Part shown: positions 51,570 to 63,900 of the stretch, one piece after another
Numbering within the stretch: position 1 is the stretch's first letter
Layout: the number at the start of each line of letters is the position of its first letter
From: Neurospora intermedia
Taxonomy: Eukaryota > Ascomycota > Sordariomycetes > Sordariales > Sordariaceae
DNA: 64,000 bases
Direction of reading: 5' to 3'
NCBI GenBank assembly: GCA_037102815.1
Contig: BTPP01000004.1
Location: forward strand, 3,348,001 to 3,412,000
Translations under genes and position numbers: made by a program
Notes under the pieces: model-generated
Told to the model about the DNA's origin: nothing
Database searches by the model: none
What the model saw: only the letters and a program-made list of their open reading frames with translations

Positions 51570-51835
51570 TTGCGATAGTAACTTCGTTGTAGAACGTAAC
51601 TACGAGTGTAGCTGTAGCTGGGATTGTAATTGCGGTAACGACCGTAATTGCGATTATAATTGCGATTGTAGTTAAAGCTGCGATAGAAATTATAATTATT
51701 ATACCGATTGGAATTATAGTACCAATTAGAACCGCGGTAGCGATTATAATTAAAGTATCGACCGTACCTGCGATACTGACTGCGACTGTAGCTGTAATTA
51801 CAACGGTAGAAATAGGAGTAGGGATTGTACCAATT
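51570..51835 (+). repeat. Cryptic hexamer-type repeat in the gag region of the inner element
   Basis: Many degenerate units of TGCGAT / TGTAAT / TGTAGC type in one frame. They suggest an ancestral Arg/Asp/Ser-rich tail, as in basic nucleocapsid-like regions. Variation between units is mostly transitions. Confidence 0.6.
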
Positions 51836-54800
51836 ATATTAGAAAGGAGGATAAGGCTGTAGATTCTAATTACGTTAACTTTACGGGCAATTCGGAGGAT
51901 AGCTTCGATTTAGGCTCGGATAATTTAGTTTATTATATATATAGTAGCGAATTGATTTATTCTAAGTGCTTAAAGGAATTTAATTTTATAATAATAAAGA
52001 AACAATACGTAAAGGATTGTAATTTAAAATCCCGATATTTAAAAGACACTATCCTAGTTATTTCCCTTCTCGATATTAGCTTTTATAAATGCGACTATTA
52101 TAAAGAAGTCTTTACATTATACAATTAGATATTTATCTATTTCAATTCCTACGAAGAACGAAAGGCTATTATAGGCGTTTATCCTATACCCGAACTAATA
52201 TTCTATATTACGACCGCCGAATTCCTAGTCTAAGAAGTAATTCCTTAGACCGACGAGCTTTTAAAGAGGGGCCCCTTCTCCAATTTTATATATTTATAAG
52301 TTATAGCTATAACTACTTTAAATTTAGAATTAGTAAAAGTTTATATAGACCCCGGCGTTAGGAAGATAATTGTTGGCCGAACTTTCTTTAAGATATTAGA
52401 ATATACTATTTTTATTAACTATATAACTAAAGTTAAGGGAGTTGGAGGGAAGATTATTAAATTTACTAAATAAGCGACCTTTACCTTCTACCTTCCAAAT
52501 AAAGATTTTAAAGGTAATTTAATGTTATTAAAGACGATAGTTGTCGGTTGGGTTATTAATAAGTTCGAACTTAACCTTTTATTAGTAAACTCTTTTTTAT
52601 ACCCCCGTTAGGCGTATATCGACTACCGGATAATTGAAGTCCGCCTTCTATAAAATAATTTTAATATTACCTTCGAAGTACTTAAATTATTTAATTACTA
52701 TACAAAGAAAATAGTTATTTAGAAGACGGTAATACTATAACCCGGAGAGGAGCGTATAGTCTTAGTATATTATATTACGTTACTTAAGGACCGTCTATTC
52801 CTTTTTAATTTATTTTACCCTATAGTCGTAAGTACGGTAGTAGATATCCGTTTGCTAAGGGTCGTTTTAATAAAGAATACTACTAGGGAAGTTTTGACTA
52901 TCTTACGTAAGTAAAAAATTAGTAGGATTATAGAATATAACGTTAACAGCTACTTTTTAATTTCTTAGGCGAGTATTTGCGAGACTATTATAATTATTTA
53001 AATACTTAATGCAATAGAATCGGACCCGTCCTTTATAATCTAATTAACTACCGAGACTATTTGTTAAATATATTTAATACTAGTAAATATTAATTTGGAT
53101 ATTAATTTAGAATTTATCCGCTAAGAAGGAACCTATATAACAATTGAAGTTTGCGCCCCGATTAACTTTCGAACTTTAATCGACGTTGCGCCCCTAACTA
53201 ATATTGCGCCCCCAACCGAATCTACAACAACCTATAACCCTACGCTATACCCTAAGTTTCTAGAGAAGTATTTTACCCTCGGTATACGAATAGACGAAAA
53301 AGCGCCGGAACTAGTTACAGAAGAGGGTATATATATATTCGCCGGTAGTAGGCGGGTATTTAGAGCCTTGGTTAAATTAGTAAAGAAATTTCTTAAATTA
53401 TAGAAAGAAGGAGGATTAGTAGATATACCTAACGAAAATATAATAAAAGTCCCGTTAGTAGATAGCTAATAAAATTATAAGGTCGCGGCCTATATATATC
53501 CTATAAATAAAAAGGACTAAGTAGTTATTAATAAAGTTTTTAATGCTTTCTATAAATAAGGTAAGATGAATTGGGTTCGGTACGCTACCCTTTTCATTTA
53601 CCTAGTTTTCGTTATTTAGCGGGAAATTAAAAACGGCCCTAAAGGAAGATTAGTTATCGACCTTCGTATTTTAAATAGTCTAACTATTCTAGATAATTAC
53701 CTTTTGCCGTTGTAAGGCGAAATTATTATATTTATAAGAGGGAAGGTTATTATAATTATTATTAACGCTATATTGTTCTTTTATTAATTTAGCGTTTAGT
53801 TGCAATATAGAGATCGCTTTATTCTAATTATATACCGAGGGTTTGAGTAACCTACCGTTGCTTAGATGGGCTTTAAGAATACCCCCGCTTACGTTTAGCG
53901 TTTTATAGATACCCTACTCTATAACTACAAATTATATTATAGAATATATATTAATAATATTATTATTACCTCCGATTCCGTCGAGGATTATTTTAAGTAC
54001 TTAGATACTATTTTCGGCTTATTTATATTAAAAAATATCGTGCTCTCCCTAAAGAAGTCCTACTTCGGCTACCCTAGTATCGAGCTCTTAGGCTTCTATA
54101 TTAATAGATTCGGCCTTTCTACTATTAAAGAACGAATTGAAGCCTTTAAGAAGCTAGCTTTCCCCGATAATTTAAAGGTTTTCGAGTAGTATATTGGTAG
54201 TATTGGATTCTTGTAGTATTTAATCCCCTATTATACCCAATTCGTTGAACTTCTCTAGAACCGGAAAGTTAATTTGTTAATTGAAGGTTATAAACTAAAT
54301 AAGGTAGAGATAGGGAAGTTGGCGAGGTGCGCCGCTTATTATATAAAAATATACTATATCTTTACCCCGGCCGAGAAAGCCGCCTTCGAAGTATTATAAC
54401 ATTTAATATATAACAATCCTACTATCCTATACTATTTAGACCCGGAAGCGTAGGCTTTCTTATAAATCGACGGTTCCTTCGAACGAGGGTTTAGGGTTAT
54501 ATTCTTCTATTTGAAATCCGGTACTTAATAGGAAGAAGGTAGTTATATCCCCTTTTTTTAAATCCTCCCTATTATATTCCTTAGTAAGGTCTTTACTAAA
54601 GTTAAAATTCAATATAGATCGTCCGAAGTAGAAGTAGTTTATTTGGTATAGGTAGTAAAAAAGCTTCGTATACAATTGTATTCTTATAATTTCCTTATCG
54701 TTATTTTGACTAATTATTTGGCTATAAAAGGAATCGTCGAGCAGATATCTTTGCGTACGACCTCTATTGATTGCGTTAATTGTAGGTTTATTAATGCGTT

Positions 54801-56700
54801 TATTTACTTTTCGGGCTATAAATTGAGAGTATTCTATATATTAGGGAAGTTGAATTTTATTTTAGATGTACTAAGTCGGTTAAAAATAATCAATAATATT
54901 GGAAACCCTAAGGGGATATTAATATTAGACGACATTTAGGAGGATTCTATTAATTACTTTGAAGGCGCGTAGTACTCCTTCTTTGAGGTATAGATGGATC
55001 CCTAGTTCTATAAGAAGTATATAGCCGTGTATATATCGGATAGGAAGTTCGTAAAGATTTTGGAATATTTGAAGTAGTATAAGAGGGTTATTAAGGACGG
55101 CGATATTATTTTTTCCAAATCCGGCTATCCTTTCTTCTTATACAATAGTCTTATTTATAATTAATAGGCGAATAGTATTAAAAATCTTTATATCCCCTAT
55201 TAATTTGTAAAATAAATATTAGAAGTAATATATAACGAAAAATATTACTTTAGAAGAAACCGAATGATATATAAACTATAAGGGGTCTCTTTTCTAAATA
55301 AGACCCGGTTAGTAAAATAATATTTAAAGTATTATCCGGCCTATTAATTTAATTAAATTGACCGAGATCCGCCTATTGGCGATTACTAACCGATTAAATT
55401 GGAGGAAGCCCTACTAATACGTATTATCTCTCTTAATTTTATTATTAGGCTCTTGGAAGTATTTTCAGTAAATATATTATAGTAGATGCCTAACTATAGT
55501 ACTTTCAACGCCTTAATACCTATTATAAATAAAATTTTAAAGCGGTCTCTATTAATTCTTAGCTACGAAAAATATATTGCTATAGAATAGGGTATAATTA
55601 TAATTCGTATATTCTTATTATATAATTAGGGATTTTTTATAGGTATTGTTTTTGACCGCGACCGTAAATTTATATCGGCCTACTAGCGAAGTATGTAGAT
55701 AATTATAGGTACTAAGCTATTTATAATAATTATATACTATCCCGCTAGTAATAGCGGAATAGAACGAAAGAATTAGACCGTCGAAATCGCTATTAGGTTT
55801 TACGCTTTCTACTACGAATTTAATTATAATTAGCTTTTAATTATCCCCTCTTTACAATAGAATTTTAATAGTACTTTCGTAGAAGGAATTAAAGTATCGC
55901 TATACGAGTACTTCTTTAGCCTCAAACTATTAGAACCCTTGGATATTGTTACGAACTCCTATAACTATAGTAATTCCCCCTATAAGTTTAAAAATAACCC
56001 CGTAGTTCGCGATTATATTCGTTAGGAAGCCCAATTGGCTATAAACTTCGCTATCGCCGATATTAAGATTCGCTATAATTCTAACTACCGGCAAGTGGAT
56101 TTGAAGGTAGGAGATAAAGTATTCTTTAAGCTAAATTATAGATATTATCTCCCGGGCCGACTATTTCGTAAGACCTTTCAATAACGGTCGGGACTATTTA
56201 TAATTATTTAGAAAGTCGGACGTTTAACATATAAATTAGACTTACCCCCGAGTATAAAGATTTACCTAATTATTTCAGTAGTTTATTTAAAGCCTGCTCC
56301 TAATAATAATAACCTATTTAATTACTTAACTCCCCTATTTAGACTAGTAAAGGATTCTTAGAATAGTTCTAATTCGGAGGAAGGCCCTAAATACGAATTG
56401 GAAAAAATTGTTAGTTACAAATAGGTAGACGGCAAGCTTTGGTATTATATTAAATAGAAGGGATATAGTTATTAGGATAATTATTGGAAGGATATTAAGG
56501 ATTTAAGCAAGGCTAAAGATCTAGTAGAGGATTATTAGAAGTATAAGTCCGATGAACGTAAATTTAGAACTCCCTATTTATATATTGACGGTCAACGGAA
56601 GGTTAAGTTCGTAGATAAGAAGGATTTTAGACGGTCCTTGAAAAGGAAGTGAGGCTATTCCTATTGAGGATAATAGTGTTCTCTTTATAGCGCCGGGACT

Positions 56701-57018
56701 TAATACGGGAAATATCGTATGTATAATTAGATTCAATTGACTAGAGTAGACTGGGTATGACTGTAGTTATGCTTATTGCTGTTAGAGGCTCTGGTAGCCT
56801 AGGTACGTGCCTACGTACGTGCCCGGCTGCCCGGTCGTATAGACCCGCCCGGTAGGGTGGGCTAGTAATAAGATAAGGGAATTCCTATAAAGGGATTCCC
56901 GCGCTGGGCGGCCTTCGGCTACGCCTTTCTTCCTCTAACATCTTCTTCTTTACTTCTTAATACTACGTATTGCACCCATTGCATCGTGGTATTTGGAAGC
57001 ACCCAGGTTACCCTATTA
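56701..57018 (+). repeat. 3' LTR of the inner element
   Basis: 318 bp, starts TAATACGGGAAAT and ends GGTTACCCTATTA, followed by CTATT. It retains more TG/CA dinucleotides than the 5' LTR. Confidence 0.92.
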
Positions 57019-57023
57019 CTATT

Positions 57024-60000
57024 AATATAATATTCGATCGCTCTAATCCTTTTAGACTAATTAAAATTATTCTATCTCGATATAGTAGGTAGACGCCTAT
57101 TTAGTAAAAGAATATAGAACTATCGAAATAATTAGCGAAATTTTTGCCCCTTATTCTAACGATAATTGAGTTTTAGGTTAATAGTAAATACGAATTATTA
57201 ATAGTAATACGGTTAAATAGTCGGAGGTTAATAACAATACAACCCTTCCGAACTCTATCGACGGTACGCTATATTACGAAATATAGGTAACCGAATAATA
57301 TTATTTAATATATTTACTCAAATTTACTATCGTTGTACATTTTGTCTAGTATTTTATCGAGAAATTAACAATCCTAAACTCCTAATTAATATAGCTTAGA
57401 GGAGACTCTCTATTTATACCAATTTTCAACTAAATTAACGCGAAGTATATCCTCTTCATTTATTTTAATAATACTACGTCCGTTATATATATTATATTTA
57501 TCTAGCAGCGTTTTAATATATTAAGCGTAGGCGGGGTTATAATTATAAATTTTAATTCTATAAATAGATTTAATTTCTAGGATATCTTCGTCTTTAGCAA
57601 TACCGAGGGAGGGGCTCCGTTTTAACAATTCGCGAAGGAGTTTTAGAACGTCCTCCTTAGTAAATTCATAGTCGGGAGCGTTATTAATTACTTTATTAGT
57701 ATTAATTAAAATATTTATATCTAGGGTGAGCGTAATATTTTTAAGCTCCGTTGTAAATACGAATTCTTCGCCGGGTTTAACCTTCGCCGCAGCGAGCAAC
57801 GTTTGAGCTTGCGTATATAAGATAGTTCGATAACCGTCGTTATCGAGGTCTTTAATTATACCTATCTATTAGGAATAATAAATTCGTATTAGTTTATCTA
57901 TAGTATTAACAACGTTAACGAATTTTAGGGTCTTAGGATCGAGGAGGTAGTTTCGGGTATATAGGTATCTAGCTTCGAAGATATATTCCTTTAGGACGCC
58001 TACTAGTAATTTATCGGTAATATATATAAAGTCTATAGGGATAAAGCGTTTAAAATATAGTAGGATAACTATATTGTATATTACTAATACTCTTCGTCGA
58101 ATTAGCTTAGCGGTATAATTAATTAATATAATTATATTACTATATATTAGGATACGTATAGTATTTTTTATTAAATTAATAATTATTTAGTTTAATTAAG
58201 TCTATTATATTCCTAATAGTAATTTAGCGGCTAATCCTTTAGTAACCTATACAATTAGTTTAAAGGTTTATCGAGCTAAGCGATTATTAATAGTACCTTC
58301 GATAAAGAGGTTGAATATAGCTCGTCTAGTAAGGATAATACAATTACCAACTACGTTAAATAATTTTATTTTAGAATTATCGAATTTTATATCCAGACTC
58401 TTATTAATTTATTACTCGTCGACTAAAATATTAGAGTAATTAGTATCTACGTAAACCGAATATTTGTTTCCGTCCGGTTATAAATAAATATTTATTTAGA
58501 AGTAATTATACTATACCAAGTTACTCGACGGTTTTGAGGGACCTTGATCGGTTTACTCCGCTACCCTAAAGGCGTCCGCTATATTATTATATTCAATACT
58601 GTTTATCGCGAAGCCTACTAATCCATAACTTTAATTATTAGTTTATAGAAGGGATTGGGTTGATTAACGGGGTTTAATAATTACTAGTCCCGAGCCTAGT
58701 AGTTTTAGGTTAGTATATAAATTAGTATAAATATAGGTAAATATTTTACTATATATAGGGAAGACTTCGTTATACTTTCTATACGTTCGGCGATTTATAT
58801 TGTTGTACGATAATAGGTAAATAGAACCGGGATTAATATTGGGTCTAAAATTGGTAGTAGTAGGGATATTTATTAATACGTTATCCGAAGAGGAATTAAC
58901 GGCTAAAAATACTTCCTCCTCTCCTGAACTATAATTTTAATTAACCTCCTCGAAGCCTTAGTCTTTAAAACGCTCCCCTTTAGAATCGGGTTTATCCATT
59001 CCTATATAAGTTTTACATTTATCTTCGACAATATAAATACTATTATAGGGTAGGCCAAATTTAATATATCGACGATAAATGTATTAATATAAACGATTTT
59101 ACCAATACTAGCCTCGACTGGAAGAACCCCTACGCTAGCCGGAAGAGGATTTACGCTAGCCAAATAAGCTACTACGCCAACTAAATAATAGGCTGTTATA
59201 CCTATAAGATAAACTTCGGTAACTATTCCTGGATAACCTATAATACCCGTATAAAAATAAATCTCTACAATATAACCCTAAGCCGCCTTAATATCCGCCG
59301 GACGATAATCCGTAATATATTCTACAGTTAAAAGTAGTCGAGGATAGATATTAATAATTATTATTATAATTGAATAATAGGCTAGAATAGCTACGCTAGT
59401 AATCGTCCCATCCTTAGAACATTATTTCTAAATTTTCTTTAATATCTACTTCTTATTTTATAAAATTTACAGCTTCGATAGCTTTAATATTTAGGAACTT
59501 TCCGTCGAATTCAACCCTTAATATTCACTTATTAAAGCTACTACTATAACCTCCTAAATCATTAATAATTTTAAGACGATATATCTCGGTACGACGATTA
59601 ATATATATTAATTATTTATCGAGGGTTATATCGTCGGTTAATTTAACGACTAAATCCTTTAAATTAGAATATAAGCAATTATAAATACGTATTATATATA
59701 TACCTCTATTTTTTTCACCCAACTCTTTAGAATATTAAATAACTTCTATCGTAACATTGTAAAGTAATTTACTAGAGCGATAATCGTTATATAAATACTC
59801 TAATATATCGAATTTAACTAGTACTTAAGCGCGGGGCATTTTCCAATGTATAAGGATTACAATATACTAACTCTTAAAACTCTATTTTATTACTATATAG
59901 GTCTTTACATCGAATTAATTTATATACTATACTTTTACTCCGCTTATAAACAATTGGTAGAGGTTTTTCTAAAGGGTATCCGCTTTTAAATTATTATTAA

Positions 60001-62555
60001 TAATATTATTTTTAACGCTTTTAATAAAGAAATACGGCGATATAATATATATCTTATCTTTTAATTAAAAATAATCGCTTCTTATATTACTATTCTTTTT
60101 TTTTACATTGGGTTAAAAGTAGCCGATTATCGATATCTTCTAACCGCCGAAAGTAATCGATTAAAGGGAGGTAGTAAGGCGGCCGGCTATAGCTTCGAAT
60201 TTATTATTATTAATCTTGCCTATAGCTTTAACTATACGTATAATATAGCAGAACTCTTTATTAGCGGTTATATCCGATATACTAATTAAACCGGCATTAT
60301 TATTATTAATCGCGCTTTAATTGTAATTATTATCTCTAATAGTAACATCACTACCGGCATTACTACCAGCGTTACTACCGGCGTTTACCTATACGGAACT
60401 TATATTACTAAATTTAATTAACTAACGCCGACGTTGGATAGCTACTTAGAACCTACAGAGTATACGAAGTAAGTTCTATAATACCTTCTATAACTATCCT
60501 TTAGAAGACTAGGAATTTAAGGGTAGTTTAATTATATATTAATCCCTAAAGGGTAGTCCGGTAATATCGGAGGAGAACGAAAGTAGTATCGATAAATATA
60601 GGTAGGCTTTTAGAGGCTTAGAGGATAGAGTAAATATACTACCGAATAAGCCTTATAATTTATATTAGAAGGTATAAAAATAAAGGAGAATAATATTTAG
60701 GAGCGGGGTTTTAATAAATTTAAGGACGTTAAACGATAGTCTTTACTTAGCTAGCGCTTTCCCCTTCTATTACTTCAACAATTTTAAAAGCGTTAATATA
60801 TAGGTAAATTACTTATTTTATAGTAATAAGGAAGGAACTTAGGGTTCTTATCGTTTAGGTATCTTCCTAGGGGGTTTTAAGGAAAATATTCAACTTATCG
60901 ACGATTATTTATTAATAATTAATATTTATTATCGAAGGACTATCGATACACTTAAATTAATTATAATAATAATTAATAATTCGATCGGTTTATTCCTTCC
61001 TATACCTATTATTACTACGTCGGAATTCTTAAACGGTATAAAGGTAGTATAATCGGCGCTTAAATTAAAGTCGGAGGAAATAACTATCGTAGCCCTAATT
61101 TACATTTACTATAACGGATCCTATATTAGTAGGGAAGTTTATCGGAATCCAATATTCGCTAAGTACCGGGCTATACGATTAATAAGGTTCGCTATAGCCT
61201 AATAGGGTACATTGGACATTAATATATCCAACTCGGCCAATATAGAAGGTTTATATTAATAAAAATATTATACCTAATTTATTCTATAAAAGTTGAATAG
61301 TACTAATAGTTCGGTCATCGTTATATCGCTTTCGGTTTTATACTTTATATCTACTATTTCAGTATTAATATCATTAATCTCTATAGCACCCGGCTATACG
61401 CCTTCGATCGCTATATCCTATCCAATAGTATTATAATTACTACCTAATTAATTAGTATATTAACGATAATCGTTAATAATAAACGGCTCGATATTTAACG
61501 AAGAAAATAGTTCTTCTATAAAATCAAGGAAACTTCGGCCCTCAAAATTGAATAATATCGGTTAAGTAAGTATTTTAACAATATTAATTATTTAACAGTC
61601 TTCTTATTTACTAATTATAAATAATTCGTCGAACGGTTGAACGTTAGCTTATAAATATAAAGGAGGTAATTCTATTAGCGTAATTAATTTCGGAAATTAG
61701 GCTTCGTTATAAAGGGTCTATTAATAACTAACTAGTAGTTAGTTGGTAGTATCGTTAGTCTCGTCAATAACGGGTTCTTTAAAGATATTTGCATTTTATT
61801 ATTAAATTATAAGCGCTTCTACGTCGGAGTCTAGCATTAGGGCGCCTTATATATTATTCTAAATAATAATTAATTTATTATTAATCTCTTAGTTAGTAAA
61901 CCGCTGGTCGCGCGAATACTAATTATTATATAATTGGTTCTCATCTTACTCTATTATAGTAGGGAGAAGTATAAGGAGTAATTAATAGTCAATTACTAAT
62001 TAAACTTATTATTATTAGTCAACCGGCTCATTATCTTAATACTCACTATCTTATTTAATAGACAATAAGGTTGGTTAGGGTAGCGGCGCCAATTTAATCG
62101 CTACATTAAAAAATTATTTAAGGATATAATAATCGAAAATCCAATTTTCTAGGTAGGGAGCTAGAGGGACTCGTCGCAATCGATACATTAACCGCGTTAT
62201 TAATAATAATATAATCAACGTATTCTCGTCAGATTGAAGTAGAATCGTAATAAGTCGGTTAAATACTTCGTATTTTAATTAATTTAACCGTCCAATCTAT
62301 TAGAAACGCGGGTTTAAATAAATAAAATCTAATACGTAGCGTAGATCTCTAATAATTGCCGGGTCGGCTAAATCCATTTTAGGCATAGCATTAATAGATA
62401 ATAATAATTAATTAATTGGTTAAGGACGGTCCGTAGACCGACATACAACTTGCGTACAAGGTGCGGAGGTCGGGCGAAGCGCTTATTAATAAAGAGATGA
62501 TTTCTAAAAAGGAATCAAATAGTATAATATAGTATAGGATAAACAATTCACATCA
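57024..62555 (-). other. Gag, protease and 5' reverse-transcriptase regions of the outer element
   Basis: Minus-strand relic upstream of the inner insertion. The reverse-transcriptase side (about 57.0-57.9 kb) is recognisable next to the insertion point. Farther out I see only coding-like DNA that should hold protease and gag, starting just inside the 5' LTR near 62380. No host gene is visible in these 5.5 kb. Confidence 0.6.
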
Positions 62556-62573
62556 ACTATTTATTGGGCACCA
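62556..62573 (-). other. Primer-binding site of the outer LTR element
   Basis: The minus strand reads TGGTGCCCAATAAATAGT, one base inside the 5' LTR. It begins with the TGG that pairs with a tRNA CCA end. I cannot name the tRNA. Confidence 0.65.
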
Positions 62574-62574
62574 T

Positions 62575-62787
62575 TATAAGAGGAATAGCACGATCGTCTT
62601 ATAGATAGTCTAAATATATTAAATCTGTCTAGGATCTAACTACTGTTTAGATACATTGCAACACCAGGTTTTATACCCGATATACGGGCGGTCAACGCCC
62701 TATCGAACTTGCCCAGTGCCCGTCGAGCTTGCCCAGTGCCTGGCCATCAGTCGTCCCGACTATCTTCCCTAGGCTGCTCCTCTCACA
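62575..62787 (-). repeat. 5' LTR of the outer Ty3/gypsy element
   Basis: 213 bp, partner of 35702-35914. Followed by CTAAT. About 22 transitions separate the two copies, and I see no indel. Confidence 0.93.
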
Positions 62788-62792
62788 CTAAT

Positions 62793-62965
62793 AGCCGGCT
62801 CGGTCTTCTGTTCGGCGGTTAGGCGTTCGCGCGGGGTAGCCTTCTTAGCCGGCGTTTTATTAGCCTCCCTTTTAGCCGGTACCTTATTGGGATTCCTTCT
62901 TCGCTATTGTTTCGTCCGTCGAAATCCGTTGCTTATAGTAGTATCTATACTCTTTAAGTCGATAG
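62793..62965. other. Right-hand flank of the outer element: GC-richer remnant of the older insertion site
   Basis: Locally GC-rich, with a minus-strand reading rich in Lys, Ala, Pro, Thr and Glu. It is the continuation of the sequence that ends at 35696. The outer element therefore landed in something older than itself, perhaps the second part of the Harbinger transposon or another repeat. Confidence 0.4.
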
Positions 62966-63191
62966 TTTATTTCTTAACGATAATAATTTATATAATTAAA
63001 GAGATAATAAAGCTTGAGAGGTTTGTTAAGAATTTACAGTACTTGCAGCCCGAGTGTTAATAGTAGTATTTATTGCGTACTTATTTCTTAGTAATAATGA
63101 TCTATACAATTAAAGAGATGATGAAATTTGAGAGGTTTATTAGGAACTTGTAGTACCTATAGCCCGAATTTCGGTAACGATATTTATTGCG
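62966..63191 (+). repeat. Tandem duplication of about 113 bp
   Basis: 62966-63079 and 63080-63191 align along their full length (TTATTTCTTA...ATTAAAGAGAT...TTTATTGCGTA). Most differences are transitions. Confidence 0.75.
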
Positions 63192-63214
63192 TACTTTTAG
63201 AGAGTAAATATTAG

Positions 63215-63415
63215 TTAGCTTATTAGTTTAGTTCTTAGGCTATTAGGTTAGTTTGAGTGTTATTGGCGGTATTAGTTTAGTTCTTAGGCTCGGTTAGTTA
63301 TTGTAGCTCGGGTGTTATTAGCGGTATTAGTTTGGTTCTTAGGCTATTAGGCTCGGTTGGTTATTGTAGCTTGGGTATTATTAGTAGTATTAGTTTATTT
63401 GTTAGCTTCTTATTA
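63215..63415 (+). repeat. Imperfect tandem repeat, units of about 49-63 bp
   Basis: The block ATTAGTTTAGTTCTTAGGCT or close variants starts near 63220, 63270, 63325 and 63388. Between copies lie TTAGTTATTGTAGCT and GGGTGTTATTAGCGG segments that are sometimes shortened. Confidence 0.75.
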
Positions 63416-63639
63416 TTTTTTAATAACTCTTAACTTCTATATAGAGGTCGTCCGCAAAGTCCTAGTAGTATTAAACGATAGAGCTATCTATAAGGTCCTA
63501 ATAGTATTGAGTAATAGAGTATAATTCCTCGGGGGAATAGGGCGAGAATTGGATTTGGAAGATTAAATTAGAGGTTGTTATTCTTCCTATCGTTATTAAC
63601 GGTAAATTTAAGTAGTAAAATGGGTAGATAAAATAGAGG

Positions 63640-63900
63640 GAATAGGACGAAAATAGAATAAAAAAGAATAGAAAAAAGAAGGAAAATAGGACGAAAAATA
63701 AAGGAGAATAAATAGAAATATAAATAGGAATGGGAAGTGGGAATAGGAATTAAAATATTGTTGGGGAATAGGGATGGGAATAGGGAATAGGAATAGGGAA
63801 TAGGAATAGAAAATAGGGAAGGGAATAGAGAAAAGAATAGGGAAGGGGATAGGGAAGGGGGATAGGGAAGGGGATGGGGAAGGGGATAATAATAGGAGTA
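63640..63900 (+). repeat. Polypurine low-complexity tract
   Basis: About 250 bp almost free of pyrimidines on the plus strand except scattered T, dominated by GGGAATA and GGGAAGGGGATA units. It can form triplex or G-rich structures and is a likely assembly-error site. Confidence 0.8.

Larger units (their letters stand above)
48399..57018 (+). mobile_element. Inner Ty3/gypsy LTR retrotransposon (chromovirus type), broken
   Basis: 8620 bp with two LTRs of exactly 318 bp and a 5-bp target duplication CTATT (48394-48398 and 57019-57023). On the plus strand the order is gag-like region (about 49.3-52.0 kb), aspartic protease (about 52.3-52.6 kb), reverse transcriptase (about 53.5-54.2 kb), RNase H (about 54.4-54.9 kb), integrase (about 55.2-56.2 kb) and a chromodomain (about 56.4-56.55 kb). 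The chromodomain places it among the chromoviruses. It inserted into the reverse-transcriptase region of the outer element in the opposite orientation, so it is the younger of the two. The interior is strongly RIP-damaged, with many breaks. The right LTR is less altered than the left. Confidence 0.92.
35702..62787 (-). mobile_element. Outer Ty3/gypsy LTR retrotransposon, broken, containing later insertions
   Basis: Two 213-bp LTRs (35702-35914 and 62575-62787) are flanked by the same 5-bp target duplication, CTAAT (35697-35701 and 62788-62792). On the minus strand the order is 5' LTR, a TGG-starting primer-binding site, a gag-like region (about 62.4-58 kb), reverse transcriptase (about 57.9-57.0 kb and on at 48.4-47.6 kb), RNase H (about 47.5 kb), integrase (about 47-45.3 kb), a polypurine tract and the 3' LTR. 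The reverse-transcriptase region is split by the second LTR element. A LINE and an unidentified block also lie inside. It is heavily RIP-mutated, with breaks throughout (dozens or more). The two LTRs differ at about 22 of 213 sites, all transitions by eye, so mutation-clock dating would mislead. Confidence 0.9.

Noticed and set aside
57521-57799. 92-codon minus-strand frame read as a gene
   Set aside because: It lies inside the polyprotein region of the outer LTR element.
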